Assembly (NCBI GenBank): GCA_030528545.1
Contig: JAUMYR010000099.1
Location: forward strand, 5,404 to 10,625
Direction of reading: 5' to 3'
Source: Propionibacteriaceae bacterium
GTDB taxonomy: Bacteria > Actinomycetota > Actinomycetes > Propionibacteriales > Propionibacteriaceae
DNA: 5,222 nucleotides
Shown piece after piece: positions 1-5,222 of this stretch (position 1 is the stretch's first letter; each line of letters opens with the position of its first letter). A program made the position numbers and the translations under genes. The notes under the pieces are model-generated. The model did not search any database. It saw only the letters and a list, made by a program, of their open reading frames with translations, and had not been told where the DNA came from.

Positions 1-5
1 GCCGG

Positions 6-779
6 TCACGCGAAGGCAGCGCAGAAAGCATCCAGCGCTGTCCCCGAGTCGGATCTTGCGAATGCCTCCATGGCGACGACACCGGAGTATCCGGCCTCTT
101 TCAGCGCCGCGGCCACGGCTGGATAGTTGATCTCACCCGTGCCAGGCTCACAGCGTCCCGGCACATCAGCCACCTGGATCTCGCCGACCCAAGGCAGGCT
201 CTGCCTTACCAGCTCAATGAGGTTCCCCTCCCCAATCTGGGCGTGGTACAGGTCGAGGTTCATCCGCAAGTGCGGAGAATCGACCGCCGATACCAGAGCA
301 CGCGTATCTGACGCCGACGCGAACGGGGTTCCAGGGTGATCCACGAGCAGGTTCAGATTTTCCAGAGTGAAGATCTTGTCATGCCTCTCCCCCAATTCGG
401 CGAGCCGACGCAGGGTATCGACCGCCCGCAACCACATCGTCGGGGTAACCACGTGGACCGGTTTGACCGGAAGGCCACCCTCGCCTAGTCCCGTGCCATG
501 GACGTTGAGGCTCGGACACTCCAGCCGCTTAGCGATCTCGATCGATTGCTCTGCGGTGGCGAGGAACTGCTCGATCCCTTCCTCGTCGGTGAGAGTGCCA
601 GTCAGATACCCGGTCATCGAAACTATCCGCGCTCCACAAGCGGCCAACGCATCGATGTCTTTGTTGGACCAGTCCCAGATCTCCACCAGCAGCCCACGCT
701 CGTGTATGCGGCGCACACGCTCGAGGAAGGGCAGTTCAAGGTAGATCATCTCGGCGCTCGCCGCCAGGCTATAGCTCAT
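6..779 (-). CDS. hyi: Hydroxypyruvate isomerase-like TIM-barrel sugar isomerase
   Basis: A 257-residue cytosolic sugar isomerase, the usual length for the Hyi/OtnI (YgbM) group. Family members interconvert hydroxypyruvate and tartronate semialdehyde, or 2-oxo-tetronate and its isomer, using a divalent metal. The four expected metal ligands are visible in order: E140 (TLENLN), D176 (MNLDLYHAQ), Q202 (EIQVAD) and E238 (VAMEAF). The group signature R-x-EPGTGEINY lies at 209-219, and an N-terminal VEIWDW strand at 32-37 fits the first barrel turns. The frame is open 27 codons further upstream, but the start chosen here has a perfect Shine-Dalgarno and gives the family's N-terminus. It faces the LacI regulator across 339 bp, so it is a plausible target of it. 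The family is secure; the substrate (hydroxypyruvate, 2-oxo-tetronate or another keto-sugar acid) is inference. Confidence 0.85.
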   Translation of the reverse strand: MSYSLAASAEMIYLELPFLERVRRIHERGLLVEIWDWSNKDIDALAACGARIVSMTGYLTGTLTDEEGIEQFLATAEQSIEIAKRLECPSLNVHGTGLGEGGLPVKPVHVVTPTMWLRAVDTLRRLAELGERHDKIFTLENLNLLVDHPGTPFASASDTRALVSAVDSPHLRMNLDLYHAQIGEGNLIELVRQSLPWVGEIQVADVPGRCEPGTGEINYPAVAAALKEAGYSGVVAMEAFARSDSGTALDAFCAAFA

Positions 780-786
780 CGATCGG

Positions 787-793
787 CCTCCTT
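787..793 (-). promoter_or_regulatory. Shine-Dalgarno of the isomerase gene
   Basis: On the minus strand AAGGAGG stands 7 nt before the ATG at 779-777. This is a near-ideal ribosome binding site and settles the start codon: no comparable site precedes the in-frame start 27 codons upstream. Confidence 0.85.
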
Positions 794-951
794 CAGGTCG
801 GGCACGAGACGCCGCAACTACGACGAGAACGGCATGAGGGGCCCCTAGCCTGGACAGCAAGGGGCCGACGCCACCTGCTGCCGCTGAGCGAACGCACCAG
901 CATCGGGAGGGGTGACCTCTTTGTCGATCAGCGCCTCTGATTCCTCACGGC

Positions 952-980
952 TTACACGTGCTAGTATCTCGTGCTAGCTT
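952..980 (+). promoter_or_regulatory. Possible lacI promoter (TTACAC-N17-TAGCTT)
   Basis: TTACAC at 952-957 and TAGCTT at 975-980 are separated by exactly 17 nt. The -10 fits the actinobacterial TAnnnT pattern; the -35 is a poor match to TTGACA. It would give a leader of about 130 nt. The overlap with a tandem repeat makes it an attractive place for repression, but this is inferred from pattern alone. Confidence 0.3.
957..977. repeat. Tandem CGTGCTAG repeat, candidate operator
   Basis: The octamer CGTGCTAG occurs at 957-964 and again at 970-977, a 13 bp period with a 5 nt spacer. The first copy overlaps the CACGTG palindrome at 955-960 and the second the GCTAGC palindrome at 973-978. LacI-family proteins normally bind a single roughly palindromic site, so a direct repeat is not the textbook form, but the position between the two genes suits a regulator site. 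Which protein binds is unknown. Confidence 0.35.
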
Positions 981-1061
981 AGGGGCTCCGGCGCTGGGGG
1001 TCAAGAGCCGCGGCCACCCATCGCGCCAGACCAGGAATTCGTCTGACTTGCCCGAAGCCGA

Positions 1062-1067
1062 TAGAGT
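1062..1067 (+). promoter_or_regulatory. Possible -10 box of lacI (TAGAGT)
   Basis: TAGAGT is a typical actinobacterial -10 hexamer. Transcription would start near 1074, giving a leader of about 45 nt that carries the lacI Shine-Dalgarno. No good -35 lies 16-18 nt upstream. This is an alternative, or an addition, to the candidate at 952-980. Confidence 0.25.
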
Positions 1068-1105
1068 GCTTCCGGGCCAAACCGGACAAGGTCCAGATCG
1101 TCAAC

Positions 1106-1111
1106 GGAGAG
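1106..1111 (+). promoter_or_regulatory. Shine-Dalgarno of lacI-type gene
   Basis: GGAGAG ends 7 nt before the ATG at 1119 and supports that start over the in-frame ATG at 1179, which sits at the first residue of the helix-turn-helix and would leave no N-terminal arm. Confidence 0.6.
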
Positions 1112-1118
1112 AGTCGCC

Positions 1119-2165
1119 ATGGATCACCGCGAGATCCCCCTTGGAGAAGGCGGCGGCCAGCGCCTTCGACGCCCCACTATGGAAGACGTCGCAAAGGCTG
1201 CGGGGGTATCCCGCCCTCTCGTGTCAATCGTGATGCGCAACGCAAAGGGGGCCAGCCGCCAGACGCGTGAGCGCGTACTCAAGATCGCGAGCGAAATGGG
1301 ATACGTGCCCGATGATCGAGCCAGAAAGCTGCGACAAAAATCTTCTCGATCGATCGGCATTGTCTTCGAACTGCAGCACCCTTTCCACGGCGATGTCGTA
1401 GAACAACTCTATGCCGCCGCCGCGGAAGAAGGATACGACGTAGCGCTCAGCGCCGTTGCACCGTCACGAGACGAGACCACCGCAGTCAGATTCCTGATCC
1501 AGGAACGTTGTGAAGCACTCATCGTTCTCAGTTTGCAACCCGAGGCGAGACACCTCGCGGACTTTGCCGATCAGGTTCCCGTCGTATCGGTGGCACGACG
1601 CCTGAAAACACCCTTCATCGGTGCCGTTCGGGGCGATGACAAGGCCGGTCTTCGCATGGCGGTTGATTATCTCGCCGAACTCGGCCACGTTCGAATCGCA
1701 CACATCGATGGCGCACGAGCTCCTGGCAGCGCCGACCGCAAAGCAAGCTACCGCAAGGAAATGCGAAGACTTGGGCTAGCGGATTATATCGACGTTGTCG
1801 TTGGGGGCCCGACCGAAGAAGACGGCGCACGAGGCATGACCGAACTGCTTAGCCGGGAAGTCCCGCCCACCGCGGTAATAGCTTTCAATGACCGCTGTGC
1901 GGTTGGCGTGCTCGACATCGCCGTCAGGATGGGTCTCAAGGTACCCGACGATATTTCGGTGATGGGCTACGACGATTCGAGAATGGCCCGCAGGCCCCAT
2001 GTTCAGCTCACAACGGTTTCGCAAGATACCCATAAGCAAGCGCGCGAGGCAGTGAAAATAGCCCTAGAGCAGATTCGAGGCGAGCCACCACGCGAGGTCA
2101 TCGTGCAGCCTCGGCTCGTGGTGCGGGAAACCACACGACAGCCACCGGTGCCAGCCAGCCGATAG
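1119..2165 (+). CDS. LacI/GalR-family transcriptional regulator
   Basis: A 348-residue regulator, the normal full length for the family. An N-terminal arm (1-20) precedes the helix-turn-helix at 21-45 (MEDVAKAAGVSRPLVSIVMR). The ASRQTRERV helix and the GYVPDDRARKL hinge follow to about residue 73; L71 aligns with the minor-groove leucine of LacI. The periplasmic-binding-protein-like sensor domain fills about 77-340, starting at SIGIVFELQHPF and including AFNDRCAVGVLDIAVRMG (255-272), PDDISVMGYDD (276-286) and the C-terminal LVVRETT (333-339). The recognition helix has Ile at 37 where LacI itself has Arg22, giving VSIVMR rather than VSRVLN. It faces the isomerase gene and most likely represses it in response to a sugar or sugar acid; the ligand cannot be read. 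The downstream neighbour is nearly 500 bp away, so it is probably transcribed alone. Wobble GC is much lower than in the amidohydrolase. Confidence 0.93.
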   Translation: MDHREIPLGEGGGQRLRRPTMEDVAKAAGVSRPLVSIVMRNAKGASRQTRERVLKIASEMGYVPDDRARKLRQKSSRSIGIVFELQHPFHGDVVEQLYAAAAEEGYDVALSAVAPSRDETTAVRFLIQERCEALIVLSLQPEARHLADFADQVPVVSVARRLKTPFIGAVRGDDKAGLRMAVDYLAELGHVRIAHIDGARAPGSADRKASYRKEMRRLGLADYIDVVVGGPTEEDGARGMTELLSREVPPTAVIAFNDRCAVGVLDIAVRMGLKVPDDISVMGYDDSRMARRPHVQLTTVSQDTHKQAREAVKIALEQIRGEPPREVIVQPRLVVRETTRQPPVPASR

Positions 2166-2612
2166 CACCTGCCCGAGACCAAGGGGTAGGAGTGCATTCC
2201 CAGACAGAACCACCTGGCTGAAATGATGGCTATGCGGCGCCGGCAATGGCCGAAACTCTTCAAGACACACGATTCATGAGATTCGGGAAAGAAGCACTGG
2301 CAAGGCCGCGGACCCTTTCGGGGCTAGATACAACGATCTCACCCCTAGACACGATGGCGGCCACCCTTCTGCGGCCCAGGTAAAGCGGGGACGCAAAGAT
2401 CTGACGGCTCCTTCTCGACGCCCGGGTCCAGCGGCGTTCTAGACCTTTTGAGGACCGGGCGCAGTGCTCTAGGCCTCGGCACCTCGGCTCCAAGGAATGC
2501 CGCCCTGGCCATTCAGAGGTGTGGGCAGTCGTCGACCTTCGCACCTGATGCCCAACGACGATCGCTAGGAAGCTCACCCATCCGAGACAGCCGAGGAAGG
2601 ACAAGCGAGCCA
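2166..2612. other. Gene-free stretch between lacI and tetR
   Basis: Almost 450 bp without a credible coding region. Open frames exist on both strands, the longest being minus-strand 2260-2619, but they lack ribosome binding sites, domain motifs and normal composition, and one region is dense in stops. No strong hairpin followed by a T-run is visible after lacI. The middle part (2304-2459) carries several inverted repeats described separately. The stretch may be a regulatory or structured-RNA region, or the decayed remnant of a gene. Confidence 0.5.
2304..2459. other. Cluster of nested inverted repeats, possible structured RNA
   Basis: GGCCGC (2304-2309) can pair with GCGGCC at 2357-2362 or with a second copy at 2371-2376. 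Nested inside is a hairpin: GGGG 2320-2323 with CCCC 2342-2345, and AGAT 2326-2329 with ATCT 2336-2339, closing on a 6 nt loop. Downstream, 2417-2422 can pair with 2433-2438 (one G-U pair), or alternatively 2421-2429 with 2452-2459 (one bulge). Between them, GGGGACGCAAAG at 2387-2398 resembles the conserved GGGACGCAAAG strand of class-I cyclic-di-GMP (GEMM) riboswitches. The rest of that fold, including the second hairpin with its tetraloop receptor, is not recognisable, so this is not called as a riboswitch. Chance pairing in GC-rich DNA remains possible. Confidence 0.2.
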
Positions 2613-2641
2613 TGGACAAGGATAGACATCCTGTATAGACT
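2613..2641 (+). promoter_or_regulatory. tetR promoter (TGGACA-N17-TAGACT)
   Basis: TGGACA at 2613-2618 and TAGACT at 2636-2641 are 17 nt apart. The -35 differs from TTGACA at one base and the -10 is a classic actinobacterial TAnnnT box. The ATG at 2650 begins 9 nt after the last -10 base, where transcription itself would be expected to start, so the mRNA is probably leaderless. Operator half-sites cover the spacer, the -10 and the start codon. Confidence 0.65.
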
Positions 2642-2651
2642 ACATGTCTAT
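2622..2651. promoter_or_regulatory. Likely TetR operator: three ATAGAC half-sites
   Basis: ATAGAC occurs at 2622-2627 and 2635-2640, and its inverse GTCTAT at 2646-2651. The inner pair forms a 17 bp palindrome, ATAGAC-TACAT-GTCTAT. The outer pair extends to 8 bp perfect arms, ATAGACAT (2622-2629) and ATGTCTAT (2644-2651). The sites sit on the promoter spacer, the -10 box and the probable transcription start, the usual placement for TetR-family autorepression. That this TetR binds here is inferred from position and symmetry. Confidence 0.6.
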
Positions 2652-3228
2652 GCCACTACTGAGGTTCACCCGTCTGTCTGAGGACAAGCAATCCGCCCTC
2701 CTGGATGCAGCCGAGCGCCGACTCGCCGAGGGCGGAACAGAGCCCGTGCCCCTGAGCCAACTCCTTGAAGCCATGCAACTGCCGAGAGCCTCGGCCTATA
2801 CCTATTTCGACGGGAGGGAGGATCTCGTAAGGGCCGTGGTCGCACGCGTCGCGGCCCGGGTCGAGGGCCAGCTGGGCACCTGGAAAGAGGTGAACACCCC
2901 GGACGAGCTGTGGCAGCAGTGGGCCACGACCGTGCAGCGAGTCCTCGCCTATCTGGCCGCTCACCCATGGACCGGCACCATCGTGCGCACCCACCTCGTC
3001 CCCTCTCAGCTCCCCGCCGCGACGGAGTGGATCCTGGCCGCCTTCGACAACGCGGTGGTCATCGGCATGGTCGGCGACGACATGCCGCGCGCCCTACTGG
3101 CCGACGCGACGCTGTCGGTCCTCGGCGCGGTCGACGCTTGGGCCGTCGAGCAAGTGCAACACACCGGGGAATACCCGGATTTCGCCCTTGTCCAAAGACT
3201 CGTCTCCCGGCTGTGGGGCGTGAAGTGA
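2650..3228 (+). CDS. TetR-family transcriptional regulator, probably autorepressing
   Basis: A 192-residue one-component repressor of usual family length. The N-terminal DNA-binding domain covers about 1-60: MPLLRFTRL opening, helix LLDAAERRLAEGG (17-29), then the helix-turn-helix LSQLLEAMQLPRASAYTYF (35-53) ending in the hallmark YxYF before the REDLVRAVV helix. The remaining helices (about 75-190) form the family's ligand-binding and dimer domain, too divergent to name a ligand. An ATG two codons earlier (2644) is in frame, but it lies only 2 nt past the -10 box, and no Shine-Dalgarno precedes either start. The ATG at 2650 fits a leaderless mRNA and the common MPxxRF N-terminus. Its stop overlaps the amidohydrolase start by 4 nt, so both are made from one transcript. 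The first codons have a more mixed wobble base than the rest. Confidence 0.9.
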   Translation: MPLLRFTRLSEDKQSALLDAAERRLAEGGTEPVPLSQLLEAMQLPRASAYTYFDGREDLVRAVVARVAARVEGQLGTWKEVNTPDELWQQWATTVQRVLAYLAAHPWTGTIVRTHLVPSQLPAATEWILAAFDNAVVIGMVGDDMPRALLADATLSVLGAVDAWAVEQVQHTGEYPDFALVQRLVSRLWGVK

Positions 3229-4511
3229 GCATCGCGATCTCGAACGTCCAGGTCATCGACGGCACCGGAGGTCCCCCGCGCGAGCGGATGACGGTGCTCA
3301 TCGACGGCGGCCGCTTCGCCCGCATCACCGCCGGGGCCGAGACCGTTGCCGCGGCCCACGCGATCGACGGGACCGGGCTATCCCTCATCCCCGGCCTCGT
3401 CGACGCCCACAAGCACATCATGAACAACGGCGGCTCACACATGGCGGTAGGCCTCACCCTCGGCGGCATCGTGAAGAACCTGCATACGATGATCGCCGGT
3501 GGAGTGACCTCCATCCTCGACCTGGGGTCGGCCGACTTCATCCACCTGCTTCGGCACGCCCCGGTCCCGAAGCCACGGATCCACACCGCGATCTCGATCG
3601 TGACGAATCCGGGTGGCTACCCGGCCGAGTACATGCCTCGCCGGTTCTACCGCATGGGGGCCGTCCGGGAGTGCGAAAGCCCCGGCCAGATCAGGCGCAC
3701 GGTGGGCAAGCTGGCGCGACTCGGGGTGTCGGCGATCAAGACGGCCGTGGTCTCGCGGACCTTCGACAGCAGGCCGGTCCGGGGCTGGACGGACGAGCAG
3801 TTGCGCGTCCTCACCAGCGAAGCCCACCGGCACGGCCTCCCGGTATGCGCCCACCTGACCTATGCCGCCGACTACGCCCAGGCCGCCCGCTGCGGGATAG
3901 ACAGCGTCCATCACGCCGCCTTCGATGGCATCATCAGCGACCGGGTCGCCGACCAGATGATCGAGGCGGGGATCGTCTTTGTTCCGACGCTGAGCCTGGC
4001 GAGCCTGCTGGTCGAGGGACTCACCAACCGCTGGTGCGACGACCCCGAGTTCACCCGCGGACTACCGGAGACCCTGGTCCAGAACATGCGCCAGTTCACC
4101 GACGCCTACGCTGCCTGCCCGCCCGAGCTGCCCGTCCCCGGTTTCTTCGTGTCCCTCCCGAAGAAAGACTGGGATGCGGTCTCGGACCATCAGATGGGCA
4201 ACGTCGCCAAGTACATCGAGCGGGGTGGAACCGTGGCCCTTGGGACGGACTCGGCGCTGGGTTTCTGCCTTCACGGCACACCGGTGCGTGAACTGGAGTT
4301 GCTGACCGAGACCGGCCTGACCCCGGTGGCAGCTATTCAGGCGGCCTCCCAGCACGCAGCGAGGGTCTTTCGTCGTCGTGCCGACATCGGCACGATCGCA
4401 CCCGGTGCCGCGGCTGACTGCCTGCTCGTTCCCTCCTCAATCACGAGATCGATCAGCCACATCCGCGACATCTCAGCCGTGATTCAGAACGGAAAGATCG
4501 TCGCTAGGTGA
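3225..4511 (+). CDS. Metal-dependent amidohydrolase (imidazolonepropionase/prolidase-like)
   Basis: A 428-residue enzyme of the amidohydrolase superfamily, probably cytosolic since no signal peptide is seen. An N-terminal beta-sandwich segment (ISNVQVIDGTGG, 5-16) leads to the barrel entry GLVDAHKH (57-64) with metal ligands H62 and H64. Further expected ligands are H210 (VCAH), H230 (SVHHAAF) and D342 (GTDS). K172 (VSAIKTAVV) stands where the two-metal members carry a carboxylated lysine, suggesting a binuclear site. The C-terminus returns to the sandwich with IGTIAPGAAADCLLV (388-402) and ends NGKIVAR. The GTG start at 3225 overlaps the tetR stop as GTGA, implying translational coupling; only a weak G-rich Shine-Dalgarno precedes it. 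Relatives cleave cyclic amides, dipeptides such as Xaa-Pro or Xaa-Arg, or lactones; the substrate here is unknown. The open frame continues upstream into tetR, but that part is a shadow frame. Wobble GC is very high (31 of the first 33 codons). Confidence 0.88.
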   Translation: MSIAISNVQVIDGTGGPPRERMTVLIDGGRFARITAGAETVAAAHAIDGTGLSLIPGLVDAHKHIMNNGGSHMAVGLTLGGIVKNLHTMIAGGVTSILDLGSADFIHLLRHAPVPKPRIHTAISIVTNPGGYPAEYMPRRFYRMGAVRECESPGQIRRTVGKLARLGVSAIKTAVVSRTFDSRPVRGWTDEQLRVLTSEAHRHGLPVCAHLTYAADYAQAARCGIDSVHHAAFDGIISDRVADQMIEAGIVFVPTLSLASLLVEGLTNRWCDDPEFTRGLPETLVQNMRQFTDAYAACPPELPVPGFFVSLPKKDWDAVSDHQMGNVAKYIERGGTVALGTDSALGFCLHGTPVRELELLTETGLTPVAAIQAASQHAARVFRRRADIGTIAPGAAADCLLVPSSITRSISHIRDISAVIQNGKIVAR

Positions 4512-4517
4512 AAGGGC

Positions 4518-5222
4518 TCACCGCCGCCGCTGGTAATACCTCTCGTAGTCCCGGTAGAGCTGCCGGGCCGCCTCCCCGCCTAGGTCGTGGGGGGAATCGG
4601 GGGCGTTCATGAGGCCGGTGAACTGATAACCGAAGACCTGTTCGACCTCGTCGTAGATGGCGATCTCTCGTTCGAGTTCGGCCCCGCTCTTGGGGATGAG
4701 ACCGTTGTCGAGCGGCATCTGGAACATCTCCATGTCCACCCAGAAGCGAGTCCCCGCCTGAGCACAAATCCCGGCGATCTCGGTGATGTTGAGGTGCTCG
4801 AGATCCCTGGCGAAGGCAAAAGGAATAAGGATGTCGATGCCCTCCAGGATCGGCAGCCAGTGGTCGGCGAACTCGTGGAAACGGATATTGTTGGGCGCCA
4901 TCGACACCGGCTTGGTGGGAGTCAGTTCGCCGACGAACCGCCGGTACCCGGCGAAGAAATCGACGATATCGCGCCAGCGTTCATTGGGGACCGGATCGTA
5001 GTCGTAGTAGAGGGAACCGAACATCTCCTCGGAGATATACCAGGAATAGAGAGACCGGTGGTGGCCATAGCGCTCCCATAGCTCGGCCGTCACCCGCTTG
5101 TGCCACTCCAGGGATTCGGGGGAATAGTCGAACCAGGCGTACAGCCCAACGCCCAGGAAGACGTGGCAGTCCGCCTCGTCGGCGGCAGCCAGGACCGCCT
5201 CGACCGGATCGGGGCAGCCCAG
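4518..5222 (-). CDS. DUF4434-like TIM-barrel protein, 5' end beyond window
   Basis: The C-terminal 234 residues of a larger protein; the frame stays open to the window edge, so the GTG at 5093 is internal. The visible start, DPVEAVLAAADEADCHVFLGVGLY, followed by SLYSWYISEE (57-66) and a long barrel with WVDMEMFQMP (161-170), resembles DUF4434, a family with a glycoside-hydrolase-like barrel. The acidic pairs at 65-66 and at 163/165 sit where such barrels carry catalytic acids, but no activity can be assigned. The C-terminal tail is GGEAARQLYRDYERYY, then basic. It converges on the amidohydrolase with only 6 bp between the stops, so it is a separate unit. The carbohydrate-enzyme look would suit the sugar isomerase and LacI regulator in the window, but a link is only a guess. 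Confidence 0.65.
   Translation of the reverse strand: MGCPDPVEAVLAAADEADCHVFLGVGLYAWFDYSPESLEWHKRVTAELWERYGHHRSLYSWYISEEMFGSLYYDYDPVPNERWRDIVDFFAGYRRFVGELTPTKPVSMAPNNIRFHEFADHWLPILEGIDILIPFAFARDLEHLNITEIAGICAQAGTRFWVDMEMFQMPLDNGLIPKSGAELEREIAIYDEVEQVFGYQFTGLMNAPDSPHDLGGEAARQLYRDYERYYQRRR

Larger units (their letters stand above)
780..1118. other. Divergent intergenic control region between isomerase and lacI
   Basis: A 339 bp gap between two divergently read genes. Open frames crossing it show no family features, no ribosome binding site and no natural protein composition. It should hold the promoters of both genes and the LacI operator. Visible elements are a tandem CGTGCTAG repeat (957-977), possible plus-strand -10 boxes at 975-980 and 1062-1067, and a 10 bp perfect palindrome AGGGGCCCCT at 837-846 within the probable isomerase leader. 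I could not pick out a convincing minus-strand promoter for the isomerase. Confidence 0.6.

Noticed and set aside
837..846. Perfect 10 bp palindrome AGGGGCCCCT
   Set aside because: It lies in the likely isomerase leader but is short, GC-only at its centre and without a T-run; such a palindrome is expected now and then in high-GC DNA.
780..860. 27-codon N-terminal extension of the isomerase
   Set aside because: It lacks a ribosome binding site, has atypical sequence for the family, and would place the perfect AAGGAGG site inside the coding region.
2166..2260. Intrinsic terminator after lacI
   Set aside because: Only very short arms (for example GGA/TCC around 2190-2202) were found and no T-run follows.
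2387..2398. Cyclic-di-GMP riboswitch call
   Set aside because: Only the GGGACGCAAAG strand matches; the expected GGCAAACC partner strand and the second hairpin with its receptor are absent, so it is left as an observation.
2260..2619. 119-codon minus-strand open frame in the lacI-tetR gap
   Set aside because: A short part reads somewhat like protein (IFASPLYLG), but there is no ribosome binding site and no recognisable domain, and composition is Arg/Ser-rich throughout. A decayed gene fragment cannot be excluded.
2448..2681. 77-codon plus-strand open frame running into tetR
   Set aside because: No start signals or motifs; it overlaps the tetR promoter and start in another frame.
2910..3224. 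105-codon N-terminal extension of the amidohydrolase
   Set aside because: It lies entirely within tetR in another frame, is rich in Arg, Pro and Gly as expected for a shadow frame, and the family N-terminus begins right after the GTG at 3225.
4587..5081. 164-codon plus-strand open frame opposite the DUF4434 gene
   Set aside because: It is antisense to a frame with clear protein-family features and shows the Val/Asp/Glu-rich pattern of an antisense shadow.

Overview
The window looks like a piece of a high-GC actinobacterial chromosome. The reasons are the GC-rich wobble positions (strongest in the right half), a -10 box of the TAnnnT type, an apparently leaderless regulator gene, and a LacI-type regulator of a kind common in actinomycetes. 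The genus cannot be read from the sequence. All calls come from reading motifs by eye; no database search was possible.

Layout. (1) Positions 6-779, minus strand: a complete TIM-barrel sugar isomerase of the hydroxypyruvate / 2-oxo-tetronate isomerase type, with all four metal ligands and a perfect ribosome binding site. (2) Positions 780-1118: a divergent regulatory gap with a tandem CGTGCTAG repeat inside a possible promoter. (3) Positions 1119-2165, plus strand: a full-length LacI/GalR-family regulator. (4) Positions 2166-2649: a stretch with no credible gene. It holds several nested inverted repeats and a short GGGGACGCAAAG motif, and ends in a well-formed promoter and operator. (5) Positions 2650-3228, plus strand: a TetR-family regulator, probably leaderless, whose start codon lies inside three ATAGAC half-sites. 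(6) Positions 3225-4511, plus strand: a metal-dependent amidohydrolase that overlaps the tetR stop by 4 nt. (7) Positions 4518-5222, minus strand: the C-terminal part of a DUF4434-like TIM-barrel protein, convergent with the amidohydrolase across only 6 bp and cut by the window edge.

How the parts may work together. The left half resembles a carbohydrate-catabolism locus: a sugar-acid isomerase facing its likely LacI regulator across a shared control region. The right half is a compact two-gene cassette: an autoregulated TetR repressor translationally coupled to a hydrolase, so the hydrolase's substrate or product may be the inducer. The DUF4434 gene at the right edge has a carbohydrate-active-enzyme look and may belong to a neighbouring locus. 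Wobble GC differs clearly between the lacI half and the amidohydrolase half, which suggests the two parts have different histories. Nothing here is a clear new system; the tetR operator and leaderless start are the best-supported unusual signals.
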